From NCBI GenBank assembly GCA_023512345.1, contig JAILZT010000013.1, positions 94,171-158,170 on the forward strand: a stretch of 64,000 nucleotides of DNA, read 5' to 3'. Positions within the stretch are counted from its first letter, which is position 1, and the number at the start of each line of letters is the position of its first letter. A model generated the notes under the pieces. The model was given only the letters and a program-made list of their open reading frames with translations. It ran no database searches and had not been told where the DNA came from. Source of the DNA: Paenibacillus sp. GTDB lineage: Bacteria > Bacillota > Bacilli > Paenibacillales > Paenibacillaceae. Position numbers and translations under genes: made by a program. Shown here one piece after another: positions 24,824 through 33,677 of the stretch.

Positions 24824-26479
24824 TTAAACCACAGCCATGAATTTTTCCATATCTTCATCTACTGTAGTAATGCCGCCAATGCCGAAATTCTCAATCAGCA
24901 CATTAGCTACGTTCGGAGACAAGAAGGCTGGAAGCGTTGGGCCGAGGTGAATATTTTTTACGCCCAGATAGAGCAGTGCTAACAGAACGATGACCGCCTT
25001 TTGCTCATACCAAGCAATATTGTACGAAATAGGCAGATCGTTAATATCATCAAGGCCGAAGACTTCCTTAAGCTTCATTGCAATAACAACCAAAGAATAG
25101 GAGTCGTTGCACTGACCCGCGTCGAGCACGCGTGGAATGCCGCCGATCTCTCCAAGATTGAGCTTATTGTACTTGTATTTTGCACAGCCGGCAGTCAGGA
25201 TAACGGTATCCTGAGGCAGCGCAGCAGCGAAGTCCGTATAATAATCTCTGCTCTTCATTCTTCCGTCGCAGCCTGCCATCACAAAAAATCGTTTGATAGC
25301 ACCTGTCTGAACCGCATCTACCACTTGATCCGCTACTCCCATAACGGCAGCATGGGCAAATCCACCGATAATCTCACCCGTTTCAATCTCAGTAGGGGCA
25401 GGACACGTCTTTGCTTGTTCAATCATAGCGGAGAAGTCTTTTGCTGTACCGTCTGCTCCAACTGGAATATGCTGCACGCCGGGGAAGCCGGTGTTGCCTG
25501 TAGTGTACAGGCGATCTATATAGCTGTCCTTCGGAGGCACAATACAATTCGTAGTCATCAGAATAGGTCCGTTGAAGCTTGCGAATTCTTCTGCCTGTTT
25601 CCACCAAGCATTGCCGTAGTTACCTACAAAATGGCTGTACTTCTTAAAAGCCGGATAGTAGTGGGCAGGGAGCATTTCGCTATGGGTATACACATCCACG
25701 CCCGTTCCTTCTGTCTGTTTGAGCAGCTCTTCCATATCCTTAAGGTCATGGCCGCTAATCAGAATACCAGGACGGGTTCCTACGCCGATATTCACTTTTG
25801 TAATCTCAGGATTTCCGTAGGTTGAAGTATTTGCACGGTCCAGCAGCGCCATTACATCCACGCCAAATTTACCGCATTCCATTACAAGCGCTATTAAATC
25901 ATTTACAGTCAGATCATCATTAAGAGTAGCTGCAAGCCCTCTCTCCATAAAGGCTTGAACACTGTCATCGCGGTAGCTGAGAACAGCGGCATGCTCCATA
26001 TAGGCAGCCATCCCTTTCAGGCCGTAAGTTAACAGCTCACGCAGTGAGCGGATATCTTCATTGTCTGTGGAAAGAACGCCAACAACCGACGCCTTTTCGT
26101 CTATTTCTTCTTCGGTTCCAGGCATCCAAAGAGCAGCATCGTGGTTAGAGGAGGGAATGGTTACGTTGAAACCGTTCAGTTGGGCTTTCCACTGATCCCG
26201 CAGCGCAACCCCTTCTTTGACTCTGGCAATGAAACCGTCCCGATCAAAGTTGGCGTTAGTTATGGTAGCGAACATACTCTCGATAATGAATTTTTCAGAT
26301 ACTGCGTTAGTGACTCCCAGCTCCCGGCCTTTAACAGAAAAGATGGAGATGCCCTTCAGAGTATAAAGTAGAAGATCCTGCAGGTTAGCGACGTCACTTG
26401 TTTTGCCGCAGACCCCCTGAATGGTACAGCCCGTTCCTTTAGCCGCTTCCTGACATTGAAAACAAAACATGCTGCTCAT
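24824..26479 (-). CDS. hcp: Hydroxylamine reductase (hybrid cluster protein)
   Basis: The 551-residue Hcp carries an N-terminal Cys cluster C6-x2-C9-x8-C18-x5-C24 ([20 protein letters not shown]) for a [4Fe-4S]-type centre. The hybrid cluster ligands are seen as the Cys in TNCIVPP, in AGCDGR, in [11 protein letters not shown] and in [10 protein letters not shown]. Family members reduce hydroxylamine and, more relevantly, NO under nitrosative stress and anoxia. No hcr reductase gene is adjacent. It diverges from a Crp/Fnr regulator with a palindromic operator between the two. Ribosome-binding site GAAGGAG. Confidence 0.96.
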   Translation of the reverse strand: MSSMFCFQCQEAAKGTGCTIQGVCGKTSDVANLQDLLLYTLKGISIFSVKGRELGVTNAVSEKFIIESMFATITNANFDRDGFIARVKEGVALRDQWKAQLNGFNVTIPSSNHDAALWMPGTEEEIDEKASVVGVLSTDNEDIRSLRELLTYGLKGMAAYMEHAAVLSYRDDSVQAFMERGLAATLNDDLTVNDLIALVMECGKFGVDVMALLDRANTSTYGNPEITKVNIGVGTRPGILISGHDLKDMEELLKQTEGTGVDVYTHSEMLPAHYYPAFKKYSHFVGNYGNAWWKQAEEFASFNGPILMTTNCIVPPKDSYIDRLYTTGNTGFPGVQHIPVGADGTAKDFSAMIEQAKTCPAPTEIETGEIIGGFAHAAVMGVADQVVDAVQTGAIKRFFVMAGCDGRMKSRDYYTDFAAALPQDTVILTAGCAKYKYNKLNLGEIGGIPRVLDAGQCNDSYSLVVIAMKLKEVFGLDDINDLPISYNIAWYEQKAVIVLLALLYLGVKNIHLGPTLPAFLSPNVANVLIENFGIGGITTVDEDMEKFMAVV

Positions 26480-26562
26480 ATTTGGATTCGCTCCTTCATA
26501 GTTAGGGAAGCTTCTGCTTCCTTTACAGTTTCCACTAATTGTAGTAGACTGTCGTCTAACAA

Positions 26563-26582
26563 TCGGTAACGAATGTTACCGA
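26563..26582. promoter_or_regulatory. Crp/Fnr-type operator between hcp and its regulator
   Basis: TCGGTAACGAATGTTACCGA has 8-bp perfect arms (TCGGTAAC/GTTACCGA) around 4 nt, the geometry of a Crp/Fnr dimer site though not the classic TTGAT or TGTGA. It lies 84 bp before hcp and 26 bp before the regulator, so it probably controls hcp and may also autoregulate the regulator gene. Confidence 0.8.
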
Positions 26583-26607
26583 ATCGTACTATTTTGGAGG
26601 CGTTTTA

Positions 26608-27282
26608 ATGAAACCAGATCCAATTGTGCTTCAGTCCTGTCTGCTGTTTCGGGGGAAGAGCGTTGAAGAGATATCGGCCATAATTCAGACCACGATCTAT
26701 ACCGTTAAATCCCTCCATAAAAAAGAACTAGTAGTCAACGAGGGAGAACCTGCTGACCATATCGGGATCATTCTCACAGGACAAGTAGAGGTTCAGAAGA
26801 ACCATTCTAACGGGAACAATGTAACCATTGCCCGGCTGGGAAAAGGTCAAACCTTCGGCGAAGCTGTGTTGTTCCGTAAGGAGAACGTGTATCCAGCCAC
26901 AATAATGGCAGCGGATACCTGTTGCGTCATGTTTATCAGCAAGCAGGAGCTTTTACGTTTGTTCGCTGCGGATACAGAAATGTTGTCTTCTTATATGGAG
27001 AACCTATCGGAGCGTCTAGTAATGGTTAATCGTAAAATCGAGATTTTGTCGATCGGGACACTGCGCAAACGAATCGTATTTTATTTACTCAAGCAGGCCG
27101 AACAGCAGCATTCTAACACCCTCAAATTGCCTTTCAGCCGAAAAGTATGGGCTGAGCTGCTTAATACTGCCCGCCCTTCACTCTCACGGGAACTCGCCTT
27201 CCTCCGTGACAACGGCTGGATTGAGTTCAAAGGCAGCGTGTTCACCCTATTAGACCCGGAACGTATGGAGCAACTGCTGTAG
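26608..27282 (+). CDS. Crp/Fnr family regulator
   Basis: A 224-residue activator/repressor. The cNMP-binding-like beta-roll (about 10-120) includes VNEGEPADHIGIILTGQVEV and ARLGKGQTFGEAVLFRKENV; the dimer helix is SYMENLSERLVMVNRKIEILS; the C-terminal winged HTH (about 150-215) reads WAELLNTARPSLSRELAFLRDNGWIEFKGS. The N-terminal Cys motif of Fnr is absent, so it is not an [4Fe-4S] Fnr. Divergence from hcp suggests an HcpR/NO-responsive role. ATG 26608 follows TTGGAGG. Confidence 0.9.
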   Translation: MKPDPIVLQSCLLFRGKSVEEISAIIQTTIYTVKSLHKKELVVNEGEPADHIGIILTGQVEVQKNHSNGNNVTIARLGKGQTFGEAVLFRKENVYPATIMAADTCCVMFISKQELLRLFAADTEMLSSYMENLSERLVMVNRKIEILSIGTLRKRIVFYLLKQAEQQHSNTLKLPFSRKVWAELLNTARPSLSRELAFLRDNGWIEFKGSVFTLLDPERMEQLL

Positions 27283-27288
27283 AGAAAC

Positions 27289-27957
27289 TCAACCGGAAGT
27301 GACCTTTAATTTCTTCTCCTGCTCCAAACGAATGGAACGGTCACTAATGGCATCGACATCCTGTTGGTCATGCGTCACAAACAAACAACTCATTTGTTCT
27401 CTCCGCAGAATCATACATAATTCTGTTCGGATCGTATCCCTAAGATCCGCGTCCAGGTTGCTGAAGGGTTCATCCATCAATAGAACGTTAGGCTTCGGGG
27501 CCATTGCCCGGGCAAGCGCTACCCTCTGCTGTTGACCTCCGCTCAGCTCATGCGGATACCGCTCCTGAAAATCGCTCAGCTGAACAAGCTCAAGCATCTC
27601 CTCCAGCCGCTGAGTCCGTTCTTGCCGGTTCATGCGGTGCAATGCGAATTCAATATTTTTTCGGACATTCATATGGGGGAACAAAGCGTAGTCCTGAAAT
27701 ACCATCCCCACCCCGCGGCGCTCAGGTTGAATGAATGTTGTAGGATCAACAACCTTGCGGCCATTGATTCGAATCTCCCCCTCCGAAGGTACTTCCAGCC
27801 CGGCAATTAGACGAAGCAGCGTGCTTTTCCCGTTGCCGCTAGCCCCCTGAACACCAACAATTTCACCTCTCTTCATCTCAAAGGAAAACTTGTCGATTAC
27901 CGGAGCTTGCCTCCGTCCGTAGGAGAACGAAAGATTTCGGATTTCAATAATACTCAT
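27289..27957 (-). CDS. Iron(III) ABC transporter ATP-binding protein
   Basis: The 222-residue ATPase has Walker A GASGNGKSTL, Q-loop VFQDYALFPHMNVRKNIEF, signature LSGGQQQRVALARAM, Walker B VLLMDEPFSNLD and H-loop LFVTHDQQD, matching the FbpC/FutC/spermidine class. It lacks the long C-terminal TOBE regulatory domain of FbpC. ATG 27957 (MSIIEIRNL) is taken as start; the frame extends to 27993 but would overlap the permease gene. It is the third gene of a Fur-controlled operon and converges on the crp gene with no terminator between. Confidence 0.9.
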   Translation of the reverse strand: MSIIEIRNLSFSYGRRQAPVIDKFSFEMKRGEIVGVQGASGNGKSTLLRLIAGLEVPSEGEIRINGRKVVDPTTFIQPERRGVGMVFQDYALFPHMNVRKNIEFALHRMNRQERTQRLEEMLELVQLSDFQERYPHELSGGQQQRVALARAMAPKPNVLLMDEPFSNLDADLRDTIRTELCMILRREQMSCLFVTHDQQDVDAISDRSIRLEQEKKLKVTSG

Positions 27958-27964
27958 GATATCT

Positions 27965-29605
27965 TCACTTCCTGTCCAAATATTGAAGTACATAGACCGA
28001 GGTAAAGCTGATGCCGATAATTAGAAGCGATGGAATGGCAGCCTCGTAAATCTGTTCATTGTTAGCGTATTGATAGGTTTTGGTAGCAAGTGTATCGAAA
28101 TTGAAGGGCCTAAGTAATAACGCCAGCGGAAGCTCTTTGCATATCTCCACAAAAGTTAGAATAAACCCACTGATGACCGCTCCTTTAATTAAAGGGAAGT
28201 CAACTCTGAAAAAGGTTCTTGTGAAACTCATTCCCAGTAAGCGTGACGCCTCCGTGTATTTCCTTCCCACCTTCTCAAAGCCCATATCAACCGCATTATA
28301 CCCTGTAGCCATAAACCGGATCACGTAACCGCACACGAGCATGACAACAGTAAGGCTAAGAACTACAGGTGTACCTCCGAATCCCAGACCATGGTACATA
28401 GACGCAAAGATACGATCCAACCGCAGGAACAAAGCCAATACACCGATAGCAATAATCGCACCAGGTACCGAATATCCAGCAGTTACTCCTTTGGACAACA
28501 TGTAGGAGAAGGTGGACCGTGATCGGTTAACAGCTCCGACAATAACGGAAAAGATCATAATCATACACGTCGAAAGCACAGCTACATATAAGGTCCGATA
28601 GAGGTAAGAGAAGAACTCATCTTTCCAAATACTTTCGAACGTCCATGAGGCCCATGCCAGCAGTTGAATTAGCGGGATAAAAAAGGCAAAACTCCAGATG
28701 ATTAAGCAAACAATAGAGGCTGACCATTTAGCAAGTCCGGTAAGTCGTCGGGGTACAAGAGGGTTCGATTTACTGGTTGTAGAGCTGTAAGCCCTATGGC
28801 TGCGCAGAAATCGTTCCAATATGAACATACCCACCACGATAATCATCAGCCAAGCCGCCAGCCGCATAGCCGACTCCACATCATACATCCCAAACCAGGT
28901 TTGAAAAATAGCAGTAGAAATCGTATGCAGTCCAAAATAATTAGTTACACCGTAGTCACTAAGCACTTCAAATACAACCAGACTTACACCTCCGACAATA
29001 GCGGGACGGGATAAGGGCAGGGCGACCCTGAGAAAAATAGATAGAGGGCTCCTCCCGAGCAAACGTGCATTTTCAATGTAGGAAGCGCTTTGTTTTTCGA
29101 AAAATGCTCTTGTAATCAGGTATACATAAGGAAATAGAAAGAGTGTGAATATGATAACGGCACCACGCATGGAAGAGAGGGTGATCCATTCTTGTTTCGG
29201 GAGGATGCCCCATTCATTTCGCAAGGTTTTCTGAACAAAGCCTGTGTAGCTGAACATCGTACTATAGGTGTACGCGGCAATGTAAGGTGGAATGGCTAGA
29301 GGCAATACGAGTGCCCATCTGAAGAATCGTTTTCCCGGAAAATCGTACACGGCTACCAGCCAAGCCAGTGAAACGCCTAGGAAGGTGGTCAATACTCCGG
29401 TTATTACGGTCAACTCGATCGTCTGAACCATATAATCTTTTATCAGATAGCGTTTAATTTGCAGCCAGTTGTCGTTCGGAGTCTCGAAAATAGAAAGGAA
29501 AACTAACAAAATAGGCAGCAAAATAGCTGCTGCCCCCAGGAGGCTGACGATTCGCCAGCCATTAAATGTTCTTTTGATTTGAACCCGCATGTGTTTGAAA
29601 TACAT
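27965..29605 (-). CDS. Iron(III) ABC transporter permease (fused double)
   Basis: The 546-residue protein holds two permease domains in tandem, about 12 TM segments, as in FbpB/SfuB. Each half has an EAA loop: YIENARLLGRSPLSIFLRVALPLSRPAIVGG in the first and YTEASRLLGMSFTRTFFRVDFPLIKGAVISG in the second. It forms the channel for ferric iron delivered by the lipoprotein encoded at 29608. ATG 29605 is preferred; an in-frame TTG at 29617 overlaps the preceding gene. The ribosome-binding site is weak, suggesting translational coupling. Confidence 0.9.
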   Translation of the reverse strand: MYFKHMRVQIKRTFNGWRIVSLLGAAAILLPILLVFLSIFETPNDNWLQIKRYLIKDYMVQTIELTVITGVLTTFLGVSLAWLVAVYDFPGKRFFRWALVLPLAIPPYIAAYTYSTMFSYTGFVQKTLRNEWGILPKQEWITLSSMRGAVIIFTLFLFPYVYLITRAFFEKQSASYIENARLLGRSPLSIFLRVALPLSRPAIVGGVSLVVFEVLSDYGVTNYFGLHTISTAIFQTWFGMYDVESAMRLAAWLMIIVVGMFILERFLRSHRAYSSTTSKSNPLVPRRLTGLAKWSASIVCLIIWSFAFFIPLIQLLAWASWTFESIWKDEFFSYLYRTLYVAVLSTCMIMIFSVIVGAVNRSRSTFSYMLSKGVTAGYSVPGAIIAIGVLALFLRLDRIFASMYHGLGFGGTPVVLSLTVVMLVCGYVIRFMATGYNAVDMGFEKVGRKYTEASRLLGMSFTRTFFRVDFPLIKGAVISGFILTFVEICKELPLALLLRPFNFDTLATKTYQYANNEQIYEAAIPSLLIIGISFTSVYVLQYLDRK

Positions 29606-29607
29606 TT

Positions 29608-30690
29608 TTATTTCCAACCCGTTTTGTTCATGATTTCAAGCGCTGCAGCATTATGCTCTCCCAGTTTGCCAAGATCGATTTGCTGGGTTTTGAAGCTGCC
29701 CCATGATTTCAGAAGCTCCGGAAGTTCAGCCTTTGCATTGACTGGAAACTCGTAGTTTTCTTTAGCGACCAAGTTTTGTGCTTCCACATCCGTGAGGAAT
29801 TCGATCAGCTTAACCGCATTTTCTACATTTTTACTATGCTTCGTTACAGCTGCACCACTGACGTTAATATGAGTGCCTGTAGTCTCCTGATTCGGGAAAA
29901 ACACGCCAACACTCTCTCCTACTTTTACTTCTTCCGGATCTTTGGAGTTCATTAACAATCCTACATAGTAGGTATTCATGAGTGCTACATCTCCAACGCC
30001 GGCCACAATTGCCTTCGCTTGATCTCGGTCATTGCCTTCCGGTGTACGGGCCAGATTCGCTACCAACCCTTTTGACCATTCCTCGGCTTTTTCAGGGCCA
30101 TTGAGTTCAATAAATGAAGAAAGGAGTGATTGATTATACAAACTGGAGGAAGGACGAACTAGAATTTTTCCTTTCCACGCTGCACTGGTCAAATCCTCAT
30201 AGGTAGACAGCTGTTCAGGTTTTACCCGATCTTTGGAGTATACGATAACACGAGCACGGGTTGAGAGGCCGATCCACTGGTTTTCAGAATCACGCAGCTG
30301 CTTGGGAACATTGTTATCTATAGTTTCAGAGGATACAGGTTGTAGTATCCCGGCTTGCTTGGCATTATTCAGTACACCGCCATCCACCGTAAGGAAAAGG
30401 TCAGCTTCGGTGCTTTCTCCTTCACGTTTGAGGCGTTCGATCAATTCTTCCGCTTTACCATCTACAAGGTTAACTTTAATACCCGTTTTTTCAGTGAATT
30501 GCTCGTACAATAATTTATCCACGTCGTAACTTCTAGCCGAATAAATATTTACAACTTGCTCTTTTGTTTCCACTTTACCTGTGTTCGCATTGTTAGTCTC
30601 ATTTGCTGCTTTGTCAGTTCCACAACCGGCTAGCAATCCTGCAGTTAGTACAGTAGTTAAAAGCGGGGCGAATAAGGTACGGTAATTCAC
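29608..30690 (-). CDS. Iron(III) ABC transporter substrate-binding lipoprotein
   Basis: The 360-residue lipoprotein has signal TTVLTAGLLAGCGTDK with lipobox LAGC. The mature domain matches FutA/FbpA-type ferric-binding proteins: VVNIYSARSYDVDKLLYEQFTEKTGIKVNLV, RLKREGESTEADLFLTVDGG, WIGLSTRARVIVYSKDRV and ALMNTYYVGLL, where the paired tyrosines are characteristic iron ligands. First gene of a three-gene operon (binding protein, permease, ATPase) with a Fur box 17 bp upstream, so expressed in iron starvation. Confidence 0.92.
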   Translation of the reverse strand: MNYRTLFAPLLTTVLTAGLLAGCGTDKAANETNNANTGKVETKEQVVNIYSARSYDVDKLLYEQFTEKTGIKVNLVDGKAEELIERLKREGESTEADLFLTVDGGVLNNAKQAGILQPVSSETIDNNVPKQLRDSENQWIGLSTRARVIVYSKDRVKPEQLSTYEDLTSAAWKGKILVRPSSSLYNQSLLSSFIELNGPEKAEEWSKGLVANLARTPEGNDRDQAKAIVAGVGDVALMNTYYVGLLMNSKDPEEVKVGESVGVFFPNQETTGTHINVSGAAVTKHSKNVENAVKLIEFLTDVEAQNLVAKENYEFPVNAKAELPELLKSWGSFKTQQIDLGKLGEHNAAALEIMNKTGWK

Positions 30691-30706
30691 GTCAACACTC
30701 CTCTAA

Positions 30707-30725
30707 GATAATGATTATTATTCTC
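30707..30725. promoter_or_regulatory. Fur box
   Basis: GATAATGATTATTATTCTC matches the 19-bp Fur consensus GATAATGATTATCATTATC at most positions and lies directly before the ferric-iron ABC operon on the minus strand. Confidence 0.88.
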
Positions 30726-30910
30726 AATTACAGATTCATTAATTTGAATCATATCGGCACTTATACTTCTTGTCAACCTATAGATATCCCCAAACAACCC
30801 AAGATGAACCAATTAAATTTCCACTGCCAACGTGGTTTTGGTATAGTATTCTTAAATACATTTCCTATAATAATGTAGCCCCAAACATGAACAAAATGGA
30901 GGGCGGACTA

Positions 30911-32764
30911 ATGCCTGAACGGATGTCAGAAAAAGATTTAAATCAGCTTATTCATATGCTGGATTTGGAATCATCAAGTAATGATATCCAGCTGGACGAA
31001 TTTGTAAGAGATGTACAAGCTGCGGATGATTATGATGGGCGATTGCTCGTTCGTTCCGATAAAATATTTGTACAAGACCCTCTTCCCGGTGGATCTCCAG
31101 CGGTGATTTCAGGGGTACTCCCAGTAGTCATTCAAGTAAATGGCGAGAAAATAACAAGTCCCACCGAGGTCACTTCCGAGGATACGATTGAATGGGAGAT
31201 TTCAGAGCCTCCGTTGTATGGAATAACAGTGTCTGAGGACAAGTTATGGGCATTTTTTACCTTATATTCGCCCAAGCGGTATGCCTGGAACCTGAACGAT
31301 CATAATCCGGTATCTTGGTTGGAGATTACGGCAACTATGAATACGGAAGTAGAGGTCGGACATCTCAGCCTCAATAAGGTCATTTCAGATTTTGAGAAAA
31401 AATCAATCACCCAGAATCTTAATATCTCCGGAATTCATGCCGAGCTGCAGAATCCGAGCTATCAACCCATTCCTGTCGCTAATGGACGAGCTGCCGTACC
31501 TGGTGAGAATGCGCGAATGGAATTATTTTTTTCTGAAAATATAGTGGAAAGTGAGTTCAATGAAATTGGAGGTCAGGTCGATTATCGCAGCCATCTCCGA
31601 ATTCCTTCTGTAGTCAGGGGGGAAGTCATAGCACGTAAAATCCCTGTAGTCGAGGGTATCCCGGGTTATGATGTTCATGGGGAGATTCTGTATCCTCAGC
31701 AGCCAACGGATATTATTGTGATTGCTAAGGATCATACGGTACTGCTCGTGAATAATGAAATTCGTGCGCTTCGTGAGGGCAGACCGCGTATGACTGGGGA
31801 TAAGATCAAGTATTTTGACATCTGTACCTCATACACTGTGCCGGGTAACGTAAGTATCAAGACGGGTAATATTATTTTTTCAGGGGATGTCATTGTCCGG
31901 GGTAATGTGGAAGATAATATGATTATAGAATCCTTAGGAAATGTCTATGTAGCTGGTAATGTTCATAACTCCACAATAACGGCAACCGGCAGTATTCTTA
32001 TTAAAGGAAATGCGGCTAACAGCAAGCTTTATTCCGGTTATTTCGGCGTAATGTACAATCGTATTTATACTACCTCCCAGTTCCTTATCGAAGAAGTTAA
32101 GGTTCTGCAAAAGGCTGCTGGCTTGCTTATTCAAGCCGTGGAGAGCCGTAAACAATCCGTTAAATATGGCCAAGCCATATTACTCCTTCTAGAGAGTAAG
32201 TTTAAGAAAATTCCACAGGTGATCCGGGAACTGTTAACCGTCATAACCCATGTTCAGGCCTCTTTTCACCATGACCTTGATCAAATTACGCATTTTTTAA
32301 ATGTTTTTTTGAATCCTGTGCAGCTTGTTGACTTCATGAATGAAGCTTCGCTTAGCGGATTTATTAATTCGCTCGTGCAGCTGCATACTGGGGTGGCTCG
32401 GATGCAGGAAACCAAGGTTGAGGTTAACATGGGCAAATCCCAAAACACTACCATTAAATCGAATGGCGATATTATCATTCATAAAGATGGAATTGTGCAA
32501 AGTGACCTATTCTCTTCGGGCAATATTACCTTTCTCAGCCCAGCATCTGTATGCAGGGGCTCTCGCCTGGAGGCAGGAGGGGCGATTTCAGCCTATCTTG
32601 TGGGGGGAGAGAGCGGTGCCCAGTCCTACCTTAAGGCGAAACGAAGCGTCACTGTACGCAAAATGTATCTAGGCAAAATAACCATAGATCGATATACCGC
32701 TGACCTAACTGAGCCTGTGGAGAATATGGTGTTTGACAGCGAAACTGTGCGAAAGATTCGCTGA
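30911..32764 (+). CDS. FapA/DUF342 domain protein
   Basis: A 617-residue cytoplasmic protein of the DUF342 (flagellar assembly protein A, FapA) family. Residues about 60-230 form the N-terminal domain (GRLLVRSDKIFVQDPLPGGSPAVI...). The middle has the diagnostic segment VRGEVIARKIPVVEGIPGYDVHGEIL, then a right-handed beta-helix with repeated strands (GNVSIKTGNIIFSGDVIVRGNVEDNMIIESLGNVYVAG and similar). A helical stretch with a long alpha region (about 390-520) interrupts the helix before the final repeats. ATG 30911 with GGAGGGCGG is the start; the frame is open upstream to 30770 without a ribosome-binding site. No flagellar genes are nearby, so the role is unknown. Confidence 0.85.
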   Translation: MPERMSEKDLNQLIHMLDLESSSNDIQLDEFVRDVQAADDYDGRLLVRSDKIFVQDPLPGGSPAVISGVLPVVIQVNGEKITSPTEVTSEDTIEWEISEPPLYGITVSEDKLWAFFTLYSPKRYAWNLNDHNPVSWLEITATMNTEVEVGHLSLNKVISDFEKKSITQNLNISGIHAELQNPSYQPIPVANGRAAVPGENARMELFFSENIVESEFNEIGGQVDYRSHLRIPSVVRGEVIARKIPVVEGIPGYDVHGEILYPQQPTDIIVIAKDHTVLLVNNEIRALREGRPRMTGDKIKYFDICTSYTVPGNVSIKTGNIIFSGDVIVRGNVEDNMIIESLGNVYVAGNVHNSTITATGSILIKGNAANSKLYSGYFGVMYNRIYTTSQFLIEEVKVLQKAAGLLIQAVESRKQSVKYGQAILLLLESKFKKIPQVIRELLTVITHVQASFHHDLDQITHFLNVFLNPVQLVDFMNEASLSGFINSLVQLHTGVARMQETKVEVNMGKSQNTTIKSNGDIIIHKDGIVQSDLFSSGNITFLSPASVCRGSRLEAGGAISAYLVGGESGAQSYLKAKRSVTVRKMYLGKITIDRYTADLTEPVENMVFDSETVRKIR

Positions 32765-32837
32765 GGTGGCGGGAGCCCGGAGCGACCGCTAGGGGGAGCC
32801 GTCGCGCCTAGGGGGATCCTCCCCAGTACAGATTAAA

Positions 32838-33124
32838 TAGTTGCACAAAGTGCAACTATTTTTAATAGAACGGCTCTACTTTTATCTTTAGTTGTACTTT
32901 GTGCAACTAAAATTGGGGAAAATGGCGCTTTTGGCAGAAACTGATGGATATAGTTGTATAAAGTACATCTATTTTGCTTATTGAGTTAGTTTTGAGAAGT
33001 TTAGTTGTATAAAGTACATCTATTTTTGCATAGTGGGGCGGATTTGAGAAGTTTGATTGTATAAATACATCTATTCTGCTTAGCAGGGTGGATTTGAGAA
33101 GTTTGATTGCGCAAAGTAAAATTA
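32838..33124. repeat. Palindromic repeat array 2 (GTTGCAC type, 6 units)
   Basis: Six 21-nt elements start at 32838, 32889, 32951, 33002, 33054 and 33104, spacing 51, 62, 51, 52 and 50 bp. Unit 1 is a perfect palindrome TAGTTGCAC-AAA-GTGCAACTA. Units 2-4 keep TAG at the left end and CTA at the right; units 5-6 decay to TGATTG. The last three spacers share TTTGAGAAGTT. The spacing equals that of the GAGGGA arrays although the sequence differs. The first palindrome, followed by TTTTT, may also terminate the DUF342 transcript. 32765-32837 is GC-rich and non-coding. Confidence 0.85.
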
Positions 33125-33154
33125 TATCGATTTCATATGTTGTTGGAATGAAAA

Positions 33155-33176
33155 AATCCTCTCAAAAGGGAGGATT
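33155..33176. other. Short hairpin before decamer satellite
   Basis: AAATCCTC (33155-33162) pairs with GAGGATTT (33170-33177) around a 7-nt loop, with A6 on the left. On the minus strand it would give a weak terminator. It precedes the decamer array without a gap. Confidence 0.5.
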
Positions 33177-33180
33177 TAGC

Positions 33181-33280
33181 ATCAATTAGCATCAATTAGT
33201 ATCAATTAGTATCAATTAGCATCAATTAGGATGAATTAGGATGAATTAGGATGAATTAGGACCCATTAGGACCATTAAGG
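33181..33280. repeat. Decamer satellite ATSAATTAGN
   Basis: Eight clean 10-bp units (ATCAATTAGC/T/G five times, then ATGAATTAGG three times) and two decayed units are stacked without gaps. The C-to-G switch between unit 5 and unit 6 shows local homogenisation. A 10-bp period places each unit on the same DNA face. No ORF is supported across it. Confidence 0.88.
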
Positions 33281-33321
33281 ATGAAGCCCCGAATGGGATA
33301 CTACCTATCGTGCGATTGGAA

Positions 33322-33438
33322 TACCGCCCATCCGGGCGGATTGCGAAGCTTAGGCTAACGAAGCTTAGGCTCCAACGAACACTTGGGGTTCTTATCCATA
33401 ACGTAAAACAGCCTTCCCGAAGGAAGGCTGTTAATTTA
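33322..33438 (-). repeat. Downstream flank of second tRNA-Arg, inverted copy of 220-338
   Basis: Read on the minus strand this matches 220-338 almost base for base, including the terminator hairpin (about 33404-33432), AACCCCAAGTGTTCGTTGG, the AAGCTTCGTTAGCCTAA segment and the CCGCCC...GGGCGG hairpin. With the tRNA itself the inverted repeat is about 190 bp long. In this copy the tRNA-end duplication seen at 337-410 is absent. Confidence 0.9.
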
Positions 33439-33512
33439 CGTCCCGGAAGGGATTCGAACCCCCGACCGTGCGCTTAGAAGGCGCATGCTCTATCCGGCTG
33501 AGCTACCGGGAC
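33439..33512 (-). tRNA. tRNA-Arg, anticodon TCT (second copy)
   Basis: On the minus strand this is a 74-nt cloverleaf with acceptor arms GTCCCGG/CCGGGAC, discriminator G, anticodon loop CTTCTAA and T-loop TTCGAAT. It differs from the copy at 146-219 at only two bases. It has its own promoter (33545-33573) and terminator. Confidence 0.96.
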
Positions 33513-33544
33513 ATGATATAAAGTCTGAAAAGCAAGCAAAATTT

Positions 33545-33573
33545 ATTTTATCATATATATGAGAGCTTTACAA
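33545..33573 (-). promoter_or_regulatory. Promoter of second tRNA-Arg
   Basis: On the minus strand -35 TTGTAA (33568-33573), a 17-bp spacer and -10 TAAAAT (33545-33550) place the transcription start near 33538, about 26 nt before the tRNA. It shares no obvious sequence with the promoter of the first copy, so the duplicated block excludes the promoter. Confidence 0.65.
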
Positions 33574-33677
33574 CTGTTTTTTTTAATTCGGCTAAAGGGT
33601 ATGCTATACTCTACAATAGATCTAAATAGGAATATAAGGATAAAGGATATCGTGGATGATTTCAAGGAGGTGCCCTC

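Noticed and set aside
25001..25825. 274-residue ORF opposite hcp
   Set aside because: Long antisense shadow of a highly conserved gene; composition unlike a protein.
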